A stretch of DNA of 64,000 nucleotides from Bryum argenteum. Its lineage: Eukaryota; Streptophyta; Bryopsida; Bryales; Bryaceae. A program made the position numbers and the translations under genes. Each line of letters opens with the position of its first letter. Positions within the stretch are counted from its first letter, which is position 1. The stretch lies in assembly GCA_037043015.1 (NCBI GenBank), contig CM073331.1, positions 5,715,305 to 5,779,304 of the forward strand, written 5' to 3'. Shown here piece by piece: positions 25,253 to 36,900 of this stretch. The notes beneath the pieces were generated by a model. The model was not told where the DNA came from and ran no database searches. It was given only the letters and a program-made list of their open reading frames with translations.

Positions 25253-26901
25253 ATGGACGGGGAGTTTTGGACTGCGCGGATGTCAACCTCGAAGCGCCAT
25301 CACACTCTCCAGCCTTCTCAATCTCTCTTAGGTTAGTTTTTGGTCCTTCCTTTAGTGCGCTTGTGTCTGCTGTAAATGCAGTCTCGATGCTTTGATCGGC
25401 CGGGGTGAAGGAAATATGAGTAGTTTTTGTGATACCCGGTTTCATTGTTGGTTTGCAGAACGTCAGATCAACTTAGATGATGTGGACGGTGATGAGGACT
25501 TGCGAGCTGAATTCTCCTGCCCTTACTGCTACGAAGAGTTCGACATTACTGCCCTTTGCTCACATCTCGAGGAGGAGCATTGTTTTGAATCTAGGGCTGC
25601 TGTAAGTTTTTCTATCACATTCTTTTTCTAATGTCTTTCTATCTAAGTGGTGTTGGTTACTTATTTCTGTTAAATCCCGTAAGTTAATGCCATTGTCAGG
25701 AGATCAGTTCTTTTACAGCTACTTCGAGACTCCCACGGCACCTGCTTCCGTTGCTTGGAAGTTCATGTTAACCTGCCATTCCTGATTGTAATCAATCTGT
25801 TGGCTAAACAGTGCCTGGTTCTTTCGACTTCAGATTGAAAATCTCCCCAGTGCTTCTTTCCTTGAATTTCTGCTCAACCAGTGGTGTGCTCTCTTTTTGT
25901 AATTCCTTCAATTACATCTCTTTTATTCAATCAAGAACTCGGCATCGTCCTGTCAGCGGATTGGGTATCATCAGAGATGACCAGTTGACTTTGAACTCTA
26001 AGTAGTGGAAGCAGAGGTCGTGGGATTGCGCATGAAACCGGCATGATATCTTCTTTAGTGCTTGTGTCCGTGTGGCTGTAAACCATTTGCAGTACATCTT
26101 CTTTCATAATTGTAGGAAGAGGTCGGACTAGTTGGAAGTATTGGGAACAATAGCTCGAAGTATATAAGCTGGGTTTGCTTGGTGTACTAATTGCTCCTTC
26201 TCTTTTGGTGAGCAGATGTGTCCAGTTTGTGCAGGAAAGATAGCGAAGGACATGTTGGGTCATATTTCTTTACAGCACGGTCACTTATTCAAAATATCCT
26301 TCCAATAAGCCTCCATATCTTGATTGCATGTTTGATTACTCCTCAAAAATTGTCTCTTTCATGGTCTGCAATCAACACGAAACAAAGGGCACAAAACTGA
26401 AGTTTCCCCTTAACAGAAAGCTCACATGCAGCGCCGAAGGAGGTTCCGAAGAGCAGGAGTTCCGTCAAATGCAACTCTCTCCCTACTCGGAAAGGAGCTT
26501 CGTGAGGCACACTTGCAGGCTCTTTTAGGAGGCACCTCACGCTCTACAACATTGTCAAGTGCCGCCGATCCTCTTCTCTCCTCTCTGGTCTACAATGTTC
26601 CTTCAACTGAGACTGAAGAACCATCTCCTAAACCCACAGTCGTGGTTGAAGAGCAATCTGCAAAGCTCTTATCTCTCAGTCAAAAGTCCAGGTAAATAGC
26701 TCCTCCTCTTAGATCGTTTCGATACTAACACACTATCCTTCTTTCATTTCTTTCATATCCACTAACACACTATCCTTTCCTTTCCCCAGTGGTGATACTC
26801 TCCTTACTGCGGAAGAGCGAGAAGAGAAGCGAAAGCATGCAAACATGCGTGCTAGGTTTGTACAACAACTGGTTTTATCAACCTTGTTAGGTGACAATTG
26901 A
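25253..26901 (+). CDS. DI19: Di19 zinc-finger protein, paralogue 2
   Basis: Exons 25253-25331, 25459-25601, 26216-26293, 26426-26691 and 26790-26901 encode 225 residues: MDGEFWTARMSTSKR, finger 1 (CPYCYEEFDITALCSHLEEEH), finger 2 (CPVCAGKIAKDMLGHISLQH), basic MQRRRRFRRAG, NATLSLLGKEL, and C-terminal FVQQLVLSTLL. This is the full Di19 layout, so a nuclear stress-linked regulator is likely. Intron 3 (26294-26425) is a textbook U12 AT-AC intron: ATATCCTT start, CCTTAAC branch site with the branch A 12 bases before the terminal AC. All other introns are GT-AG. The five-exon structure and all intron phases equal those of paralogue 1, which runs the opposite way 14.5 kb upstream. Start chosen by alignment to paralogue 1; an in-frame ATG at 25238 would add five residues. 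Confidence 0.93.
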
Positions 26902-27990
26902 GCATTCATTGGCTACCACAGGACAATTTTCAGCAAGGTTGTATTAACATGAAGATTATCGAACGCCTTTGCTACTTGGGGGATGCTTGCATCCTTTTTT
27001 ATATGAGCACAAGCATCCTTTTGCTGGGAAAATCCAATTGCATATTCTCTTGTATAGCTTTGGCAGGTCAAGACAATACAGATGGATTTGGATTCCTCAA
27101 GAATTTTATTGCGGCGCTCTATTTCAGTAGGGTCCAAATAACGGGGCCTGGATTGTAGTATCGTATCGAATATATTACGGCCCTATTGCTGCCTTACTTT
27201 GCCAAGGGTAAATGTCGGTGTAGCTTGAACTACACGATCACATCCTATATTGCAACATGTATATTTTCTATTAACTCTCCTCTGTATTCCACTTACAATG
27301 TTTGGCAGTTGTAACCGATTGCTCATTGGACAATCGAGTGTTTCTGACAGGATCAGCCTTTTGATATCCAATAGCCAGTGTTCAGAGGGCAGCAATTTCG
27401 TTTTTGCATGAGCTGTTATCATTATATACTCTTGACAATTTGCAAAGCAATCAAATAATGCACTCCATTGACTTCTCGTACACAGAACTTGTGCATTCTG
27501 ATCCAATGATTAACTCCTTTGTCACATTTTTCTTTCCATTTTCAGTAGGAATGATTACACTGCAGAATTTCAAAGGAATGCGAGATCGGTTTGATTTGAT
27601 GCAATTCCCAATTGAGCTGTAGGCCAAGGTAACCGGAGTGCAGGCATTTTCCTGTATTTTCAAACTTCGGCTGTGTACTTTTTGCTGAACTTATACTTCA
27701 CAGATTTTTTGTACTTGTAAATACCCATCATCAGAAGATTCTAAATACTTCAAAAGTGCAAAAAACTCATTTGTGCGTGAAAGATACCTGGAACACATGG
27801 TATATTCTAAGTACTTTAGAAGTACAAAAATACTCGTATGTATGTGAAAGATTCGTGGAACAAACAAGGTGTATTCTCCACACTTTGTATTCTCAAATAG
27901 TGCTCTGGACACACATTTTACTTATAAGAATGTACTTGATAATAAACTATGATGGATTGAATTGTCAAGGTTGACTTTCTTGCACTTGTA
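26902..27990. other. 3' flank of Di19 paralogue 2; no further gene seen
   Basis: Likely holds the 3' UTR. Around 27735-27880 a short imperfect duplication occurs (TTCTAAATACTTCAAAAGTGC and TTCTAAGTACTTTAGAAGTAC). No coding sequence is recognised. Confidence 0.4.
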
Positions 27991-28362
27991 TTAACCCCTA
28001 AAGTCAAATTTGACCACAATGTAGTCGAAAGCTTAATTTGAATATGTTGTTTTTACAAAAATTGGAACTTTGACTCAATGTAAATCTCAACATATATCTC
28101 AAAATATATCTTAAGATTCATACGGTGAAATCTATCTAACGAAAATATAATTAGGTAGACTAATTAGACACTTATAAACACATTCATATGGTTGGATTTC
28201 TCAAATTCAATTTAAGATCAATTAGGTCACGGATTTCAAATATGAGCATCTGAGGTCACAATAAAACTTCTCCTTCAAGGATAAACCATTTGGAGACAAG
28301 GAGCCCAACATGGACACTGAAATGTACCTAATTGTGACATTTCAGAGGCCTTACAGGGTTAA
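27991..28362. mobile_element. TTAA element, 364 bp, imperfect ends
   Basis: TTAA/CCCCTAAAGTCAAATT at the left and GAGGCCTTACAGGG/TTAA at the right. Both TTAA copies are intact, the terminal repeats are diverged. No coding capacity. Confidence 0.6.
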
Positions 28363-28415
28363 GATACGATATGATCATTTTCATAAGTGCACAAATGCAA
28401 TGAGTTAAGAACATG

Positions 28416-28648
28416 TACCGAACCACTATAGCAAGTTCAGTCCTCAACAAACGAATATTTATATTTTCTGAAAAAATAAGGTTTGTTTGTCGGAAAATAG
28501 ATTTTTTTGAAATTTGTTCTTTTATTTTTTTTTGGAGAATCCTATGTAGAGCAGAAAGATGAACCAGAGGCTTTGACTGTTGCGGTAACTCATCTAATTA
28601 ACTCATAATAAAATTATTTATGAACGAACCTGCTATGGTGGTACGGTA
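28416..28648. mobile_element. TIR element, family F (CCGTACCACC ends), copy 1
   Basis: TA/CCGAACCACTATAGCAAGTTC at the left, GAACCTGCTATGGTGGTACGG/TA at the right, 229 bp. Inner parts (AATAAGGTTTGT, GAATAGAATTATTTATGAACGAAC-like) match the copy at 33999-34267. TA looks like the target duplication. Confidence 0.75.
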
Positions 28649-28959
28649 ATCTTTAAGGACAAGAAAGAAATCGCAACATGAGACACTCCAAACTCACATT
28701 CTCTTTGTTAATTATTTATGTTTAAGTTGAGACAAAATTGTGGATTTCAACATCCCACTTCCGATATATTCAAAGAAAATCCACTTTTGTACGATGCAAT
28801 ATCTTTACATATCTGAATCTACCTTACATAGCAAAAAGTGCACAATGCAAAAACGATGGCATTGCTATTCCTATTACAATACAAAGACCTGAATAATCTC
28901 CTTCTCATCCATAAGTAGATACAAGAGAAGCTACAAAAAGTAAGTAAGAAACAGGCACA

Positions 28960-30589
28960 TCACTTGGGTTGTTCTTCTTTCGAGGTTTCCAGGATGCGTC
29001 CTCGCATGGGAATCAAACACGGAATGCCATCGATGATCTGCACATATTAACAACATTTGTGCAAATCCAGTCTAAAAATCAATATTACCATAATTCTTAA
29101 CACAAGATACTAGGAATGATGCATAGTAAGATGTTCAATTTTCGACACGGGAGATTTATTAACAATGCAAGCAATTTTCAATTTTCATGCATGGGGGAAA
29201 ATTAGTAGAAAGATAAAGCAAGTGGAATCATCGGTTCTGGAATGACTTACTCCCTATGTTGCAGTAGAATTGTTAAGTAGATTCTCTCAGATCTACCTTG
29301 AAAGATGGATATGAGAGAATCTACTAGGACGGAGGGAGTATAACTTTTTGAAGTTAGGAAATATAAGTGTTGCCCTAAAATGACGCTCTGTAATGTTTGC
29401 AGTGAGTACTTGGTACTGTTACAACTATTATGTACCTCTGAGTGAAGATTACTAGAGCTCTACTATGTGTTCGAATGATTCAATACTGATGATTGAGCTT
29501 TGTGCTACTGATAAGGGATTGGGCACTGACCGGGTAAGCAACGCCGATAGAGTCGCTCACAAGCTCATGTGTCTTCTCACAATACCTGCCATCATAATCA
29601 CCCACAACTCGAAAACTCTTAAACCCTAAATTGTAATCCCTTTTTAAATTAGAAGAACGAGAGTATTAAACTTGCTGAACTTGTAGAGGTGAGTGAGGAA
29701 CACAAAGAGTAACTTCTAACAAAATTGCAATCAGCAGAAGACCTTTGTGCTCAAGCTAATTTTTGGGTGTCTCATGGACCTCCATGATATCTCAAGTAAG
29801 CTCATGCTTTCTAAGTGATTAGCTCTAGTACCTCAATGATCCATATTTTTTTAAGCTCAAGCTTTGCAGGTGCTAGAAGATCTCCTTGTTGCCTTAGACT
29901 TTGTATTCATAGTACTTTTAATACTACCTAGAAAGGGATCTTAACCCCTAAAGGTCTGAGCGTGCCGTGGCGACCAGTAGAATACGGTGTATTTTGGTTG
30001 TATTTGGAGTGAATGCACACCTTTAATGGGTTTGAGTTCAAAGAAGAAGTTGACATTTGAATTGATGCGGTTCTAGTGAGCTATTACGATTCCAATTTAG
30101 AGTTTCTTGTTGGTAGCAAATCCTAATTATACGACAGCGTACATACTATCCCCAAGGGACTTTTAAGGGTTAACAGAACAAGTGCGTTACTGAATTAGGT
30201 TACCCTGAAGAAAAACAATTTAGTCAAGTGGGTCTAGCATTCTAAACCCAATACCCTGCTCATTTATCGAATCTCACAATCGGAAGAATGAACGTGTCAC
30301 AGAATTAGGTTACCCTAAAAGACAATATTCTGATGCGGGTAACATTCTTAAAACCCTAAACCCCTGCTCACAATTGAAAGAATGGTTGTTGCGAAATGGC
30401 AAAATTACTGAAGTGGGTTCCTGCATCTGACATTCTAAAATAGAATTGGGTGATCGGTAAGTGAGAGTTTCGAGAAGTGAGAGATTGTGGGTACCTGAGA
30501 GGCTGTTTAGAAAGAGGGCAAGCCAAGTACTGCAGCAGCGCCTTATTGAAGAGCGTCGCCTGCTTCACCAATCCCGCGCCATTCACCAT
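28960..30589 (-). CDS. Trm112p-like / UPF0434 small protein (PREY type)
   Basis: Exons 30589-30495, 29585-29531 and 29037-28960 join in phase into a 75-residue protein: ALLQYLACPLSKQPLRY, then HELVSDSIGVAYP, then IDGIPCLIP and a short charged tail. This is the UPF0434/Trm112p-like fold signature (LACP-K-PLRY ... SD-IGVAYPI-DGIP). In animals the PREY member is a mitochondrial helper of methyltransferases in ubiquinone and respiratory complex I biogenesis; a similar role here is inference. The N-terminus (MVNGAGLVKQATLFNKA) is amphipathic and basic and could serve as a mitochondrial presequence. Start: first ATG in the open frame, whose upstream part has no other ATG before a stop. A Stowaway-like element sits in intron 2. 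Confidence 0.85.
29248..29340. mobile_element. Stowaway-like MITE, 89 bp
   Basis: TA/CTCCCTATGTTGCAGTAG...CTAGGACGGAGGGAG/TA, with inner inverted arms GTAGATTCTCTCA and TGAGAGAATCTAC. CTCCCTCCGT-type ends and TA flanks are typical of Stowaway (Tc1/mariner-derived) elements. Located in intron 2 of the UPF0434 gene. Confidence 0.75.
29941..30173. mobile_element. TTAA element, 225 bp
   Basis: TTAA/CCCCTAAAGGTC at the left and GGGACTTTTAAGGG/TTAA at the right, in intron 1 of the UPF0434 gene. No coding sequence. Confidence 0.7.
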
Positions 30590-30820
30590 CTTTGAGAATT
30601 TGGCCACCTTCGAATCAATCCCTGCAATGGAGAGAATGCTCGGAGAGCTTCAATGCACACGGACTTCGCCTTTCTTTCTTCGATGGCACATCTCCTTCTC
30701 CCGGACTTGACCATACTAACTTTCTAGAAAGATCCATGTCACCCACTTTCAAAGTTGTTGAGCTTTGCAACTTATGGATTCAAGTCTTCAAGTTGAAACC
30801 ATCCTGAAATGAAATATTAG

Positions 30821-31158
30821 AAAAAATCGCTAAGTACGACAGATTAGAGACCAAAACGTCGAACGCGGCACCAAATTTTTTACTCTAAGATTAAACTAGG
30901 GACTAAACTCAAAAATGCATGATTTTGATGGTTTCCTGAGTTTGGTCCCTAGTTCAACTTGGTGCCCAGTTTTGCAACTTAATGCGCAGAAGACCAAAGG
31001 AGCACGATTGTTGTTCATCTGTGTGTGAAGGTCCCTAATTTATATTTGGTCCCCAATTTGGTGCATTTGGTCCCCAGTCCGTTCTACTTGGTTGATAACT
31101 GAAAACAAGGCAAGAAACGACGGACTAGGGAGCAACTGGGGACTACTTAGCGGATTTC
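30821..31158. mobile_element. fold-back TIR element with GGTCCC subterminal repeats
   Basis: Left end AAATCGCTAAGTACGAC, right end GACTACTTAGCGGATTT (reverse complement with one gap and one mismatch), about 337 bp. Inside, GGTCCC(C/T)A(A/G)TT-like words occur at least five times on the plus strand and as AGGGAC/GGGGAC near both ends. Superfamily not clear. Confidence 0.5.
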
Positions 31159-32779
31159 TCTATTAAGCTCTGAATTTCCTTGTGTTTTTGGGAGCTCGAA
31201 ACTTGGAGATTGCAATTTTCAACCTCTATGGACTCCAAGGAGTATGTAACAATTTTTTTTTACTTTCAACCATAAGATCTTGTGCCTAACCCTAAAATTT
31301 ACCTGTGGATGTTTTTAGATCATAACGTTAAAAGTTGCAGTAGAATATTTTTTGGGCGTTGCATGAGATGTGTGTTTTCAATGGCAGAAAGGGCAAGTTG
31401 ATGATTGTTACCCTAAACATTTTGCTTTTTATATATATATATATATATCAAATAATAATTTTTATTTTTATAATTTTATATTATTTTTTTTATAAATTTT
31501 TTTCCATGTAAGTTACTTAGTTGAGTATGCGTGTGCAAAAATTTAGGATTCTCAAATGTTCCTAAGGCAAAAACTAAACTTGAATTTCTACAGGAAGGTC
31601 AGAGATGTGCAAAATTGGCAAACTAAATATTGTCGGATGACAATTTTGAATTTGAAAAAAGAGAGCGATGATTACATGCCTATATGATTTGTGATTGTTG
31701 AGGGAGTTTGTTTATGCACAATTCCAAATTTTGACAAATTTTGAAAGAAATAATTCAAAAATTACTAAAAACTATGAAGATTGTTTTTGTAACTTTTGGA
31801 GGTTGCCCTTTTTTAGGATTAGTAAACTTTTTGACTTGGGTCACTTTGGAATTTGAGTAGCGACGTGGTTATGAACATATTCCAAAGAAAAAAATAACTT
31901 AAAAAAAAAACTAAATTCAAACTGCCCCATCTCAAATCACATCCCGAGTATTGCCCTAAAAGATTTAAAAAATTGGAATTTGACTTTGCAATTGTTGTGC
32001 GGGAGTACCTAATAATTTATTATTTTAAATATTAATTTTAACACAAAACCTAGGTTTCTTGAAATAGCAAAATAATGTATCAATCTTCAAGGATGGTTAG
32101 AGATTAACTCTTTAGTAGGCTATGAGTACTCCTTCAGTTTGCAACACAAATTATACTATCTCTTTTAAAACTTTCAGAGCTAAGGTGTCCACTTATAAAG
32201 AATTGCTATCTTGCGAATCTTTTGGGCTTCAAATTAACAAATCAAACATGCAATTTTGTAAAGTGTATTTGTTGTGTGAACATCTAAGATATTGAACAAC
32301 ATAACATAGGTCAATACGCAAAAATCTCTTGCTTGAGATGAAGATGAGATTGGAAAGTGAGTATCCAAGGTCATATGATAGGCATAAATCTTGCACCCCA
32401 AGAATGCAGTGTTCTATTTGCAAGTCTTATTCACAATCAATCTCAATGTGAATCCACGTGACGTTTTGTGGTAATGTCCTATAATAACAATCAACAATGC
32501 ACACCTTTTGCAGATATACTTTACAAAATTATGAAATTCTAACAAGAAGTTATTCGGAAAAAATTCAAAATTCACCTAGTATCGCACAAGGACTATTTAG
32601 AGTGAAATTGAGTGTAGAACATTGTTGAGTGATTGAAAACCTAAGAGTGAGCAAGAAATGATCACTATACAAACTCTTGAAACATGCTCAAAATGTAAGG
32701 GAGTTTCTTCATTCTAAAAAGGTTAACATCCCATAGCACTAGTAATTGTGGTTATCGATGAGAAAACCAACTGCTCTAA
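31159..32779. other. AT-rich spacer, no gene seen
   Basis: Contains a TTAA-family core remnant (AGATCATAACGTTAAAAGTTG, 31317-31337), the block shared with 14690-14760, and an (AT)n run at 31431-31448. Remainder featureless. Confidence 0.4.
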
Positions 32780-33880
32780 CTACTTCTTGAAAAGATAATG
32801 TCCCACTCCCCACTCTTCGCCATTCCTATATGCAAACATCTCAGCAACGGCAATGAAGAAGGTGCGCCAATTAGCCACCCACTTGGTGGCTTCGCCTTCA
32901 CCATATGTTTTCACAAAGATGGGGTGAATGAGGTTGAGTTGCGAGTCCATCTTCACCAACCATGCCTCACTATCACCAGCACACAAAAGAACAAGTTAGC
33001 AAAAACCGCATATAGAATCACAACATAAGAGATATTTGCAAAAAAAACAACCAAAGATCAAATAAGTCCGTTTCCTCAACACACAGGACTGACTTGGTAA
33101 TATTTAAACTGACAAAGGTCTAGCAACACTTCACTGTGAACATCAATTAACATAGATGACTCCAATTTCAAATACAACTTCTTATCCTCAAAAAAACTCT
33201 TAGTGCAACAAAGCCTGACAATTCTTTCAACCTTTGTGGTCCTATATGAAGTCTTTGACCCTATCAGCAAGATTCTATTGAGTCCAAAAACTGGCCTACA
33301 TCTTATAAGGTCAAGAAACAAGCACGAAACTAAACCCAAAAGGTTAAGAATGGCTCTCATACCTAGTGCGAGCGTAATGAGTTCCATTTACAAACCATTG
33401 ATCCACAATCGACACATCGTCCTGAAAAAAACACCCCAATTTCAATAATAACCTTCCATGTAGATTTACCACATTCTAAGTTAGTTAATATACAAGTGAA
33501 AAAGAATATAACCTGAAAACAAAAAAAAGGTACCTGAAAGTAGAGCAAAAGATCATTTGAGGGCATTGTTCCTCCGGTGAAGAAGTTTCGGCTCATCCAA
33601 TCATCTTCTCCTTGATCCTATAAATGCAACAAAGCTTCCGTTATATACCAAAAAAGCATTTGAATAGATTATGAGATCAAGTACTAGTGGGTCAAAATGA
33701 CTTGAAACAATTACAAACTACACAAGTCATTGTCTCACCAACTTTTGGTCAAACACTAAAACTTATTCCTTAAATGCCCAAGCAAGAATTTCAATGTAAT
33801 TTGACAACCTTGTGAGTTTCATGCAAGTCAATGAAACAAGAAATATCTTTGGACTCTAATCCACTTAGAGCGTGTGGTAG

Positions 33881-33929
<49 letters not shown>

Positions 33930-36900
33930 TTAATGATGTCATTGATCTTTCTAGCAAAGTAGATATTAGTGTAAACAAGAGATTAGATAGATAAAATACC
34001 GTACCACCATAGCAAGTTCAATCCTCAATGTACAAATATATTTTCTTTTTTTTGAAACAATAAGGTTTGTCTGCCAGAAATAGATTTTTAAAAAATTCGT
34101 TCTTTTGTTCTTTGGACGGTAGTTGTAATGAGATGACAACCTGTCGCCCAATTGTCGCCCCCAAATATAATTTCCCAACTTTTCGTTCCTCTTCGCTTGT
34201 AATTTCTAATTTTTTACAGTTTCTTAGAATAGAATTATTTATGAACGAACTTGCTATGGTGGTACGGCAAGCCTCATAGAGATAGTCATTACCAAGACTA
34301 CGTCTAGATGCAAAGCCAAAAGACAGACTTAGTGAAGCTAGCACGCATACCTCAAAATGATAAGGACTAGATTTATGCACAAAGATATGTACAAAGAGAA
34401 GGCCGTCAGCTTTCAACCACGACGAAATCTTCTTCAACAGCTTCTCATAGTTCTTCATATGCTGCACAAGACAACAAACTCATATCAGTAAAACAAAGGA
34501 CTTAAAACCTCAATCTGCAAAAGAAAAGAAAGAAGTGCATAGAGTATGTATGATGAATTGACTACCTCGAACATTTCTATAGATAAAATGCGATCGTAAG
34601 TGTTGTCAGCGTTGAAGACGTTCATGTCGCATGTGATGATCGTCACATTCGACAAACCTCGCTTCCTGCAACCACAGAAACTCGCATGATTCTTCCGACT
34701 CTGGATCAAAATTCATAAAATGAGTTAAACCCTAAACCCTAATTCTCAGCCTCCATCTCAATATCTGTTGTATAACTAGATCTCTTTTGTATATGAGATT
34801 CTTGAACTCGGTGCTCAAGCTAGAATGTTATTGTTAACTAAGTCTTTGAAGTATGAATGTTCCTAGGAAAGGATCACAAACTGATTATCGAACTTCATAC
34901 CCTAAACCCTAGATTGATCCTGGATTGCGATTCGGACTCTCAACGTTCAAGTTTATGCCTCCAGTTCTATGGTGAGGTGAGATTCTTGGTTGATGGCTTT
35001 GAAGAGCCTCTGCATTGTTGACTACTACTCTAAGGTTGATTATTTGAAAGAATGTTCAGATGATAATGTTTTTACCTGCATTCTTCAGTTATGAATGTCT
35101 AATTCGATGAGAATTTTCAAGCTCCATCTCGGTTTCTATAGTAGAAATTTTTGAAGCATCTCAATTTTATAAACTCAATCTCATTCCGCAAAGGTGTCTT
35201 CACAGAGCGTCTCTAAATAGTTGAATGATTCGTTATTCTTATATACAGTAAGTTGATAGTTGCTGGAGGTCACCTGCATTACTTCAGTCTTTTGGTTACA
35301 ACTTCAATTCTCAGCCTCCTCCAATTCAGTTTCTACTGTATATTAACCCCTAAAGATGTAAAATTGCTCAAATTGACCTTCTTCTTGTACTTCAGGACCA
35401 ATGAAACTCAATCTAAGTATTATTTAGATACTTCAACTGTAGAATCTTAAAATTTAGTTCACCTTCTACCCCACTGTAAGAACTGACGCAATGATTCCAG
35501 AACTGAATCAATGATTCCTCTTTATTTGTGAGATTTTAATGGTCAATTTTTTTCTTGAGACGAGATTCTTAGATTCAAAAAGGTCTCAAAGAAATAGTTC
35601 CTTGTATAACTACTGCTTTGGAAGGTTGTTACTTGCTAAGTAGTGAGGGAGGTTACCTGCATTCTTCCGTAATGAAGGCCTTTTGGGTTTCAGAGTTGGA
35701 GACGCCAGTGACGGTGGTATTAGGGAATTTCTCAGCGATGTACATGGACAGGGAGCCCCATCCACAGCCCACGTCTAAAACGGACTGTCCATCCTTCAGT
35801 TGAGCCCTCTCCGCGTACATTGCAAACATGGCCTCCTCGGCCTCATCCAATGTAGAGTTTTTATCCGGAAAGTAGGCGGAGCTGCACACCATTTAAACAC
35901 AATACAATCTCATCACACTCTCTAATATCACATAAGAAACCATTTACAGTATAGTTTTCACACTCTGTAAAATCACATGAGAACCATTTACAGTCTATTT
36001 TTGCACACTCTGTAATTTCACATGAGAACCATTTACAGTCTAGTTTTGCACACTCTGTAATTTCACATGAGAACCATTTACAGTGTATAGTTTTCACACT
36101 CTCTAATATCACATGAGAATCATTCACAGTCTATTTTTGCACACTCTGTAATTTCACATGAGAACCATTTACAGTGTAGTTTTCACACTCTGTAATTTCA
36201 CATGAGAACCATTTACAGTCTAGTTTTGCACACTCTGTAATTTCACATGAGAACCATTTACAGTATAATTTTCACACTCTGTGATATCACATGGAAGATT
36301 CTGGATCCCAAGAAGCTTGAGGCATGTGTTAGTAGCACACTAATATTGGTAAACATTTCTGCTATCTTGGGAGCGCTTTCTGAAGGTCGTCAAATAGGGT
36401 TCTTGAATCTGATTGAGGATTATATGGATACCAAAACATACACAAATGAAGAGAACAAGTTTTTATAGAATGAAATGTAATGGTAGTTAGTACCTGTATT
36501 TGAGACGTTTTCCTAAGACTAGTTGATAAAATTCAGTGGGCACTTCATAGTGTTGAGCATTGGCATCCTCGGTGTTCACTGCAATTGGCATCTCCTTCAA
36601 AGCTGCAACCAATACAACCAATGTAACTATTATTGTAAATGTGATGTTTTCTTGAAAAAACCAAAAGTCTTGTATTAAAAGGAAGGAGACCTAAATTCGT
36701 GACAATAAAACATGCACCTCTTACTAATTTACAGAATAGAAACATAAGAAAACCACATACAAGTGGGCATGTCAATGTGTCAAATGTTCTCAAGTGATGC
36801 TAAACCACATGAGAAGAGAGCTGCAAAATGCAAGCAATCTTCATGGGAGCCCACATTCTAATCCACAAGGAGAGGTTCAGAATCACGAACAATCTTCACA

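Noticed and set aside
33762-33790. CTTATTCCTTAAATGCCCAAGCAAG as a family A end
   Set aside because: The resemblance is real, but no TTAA and no second end could be placed.
34728-34915. AAACCCTAAACCCTAA-type words as interstitial telomere repeats
   Set aside because: Only two or three units at a time; such telo-box words are common in plant genes and do not show a telomere fusion.
35861-36127. Repeat-encoded frame with CKWFSCEITECAK units as a protein
   Set aside because: It arises from the 45-bp intronic minisatellite, on the strand of the methyltransferase gene but in another frame from exon 3.
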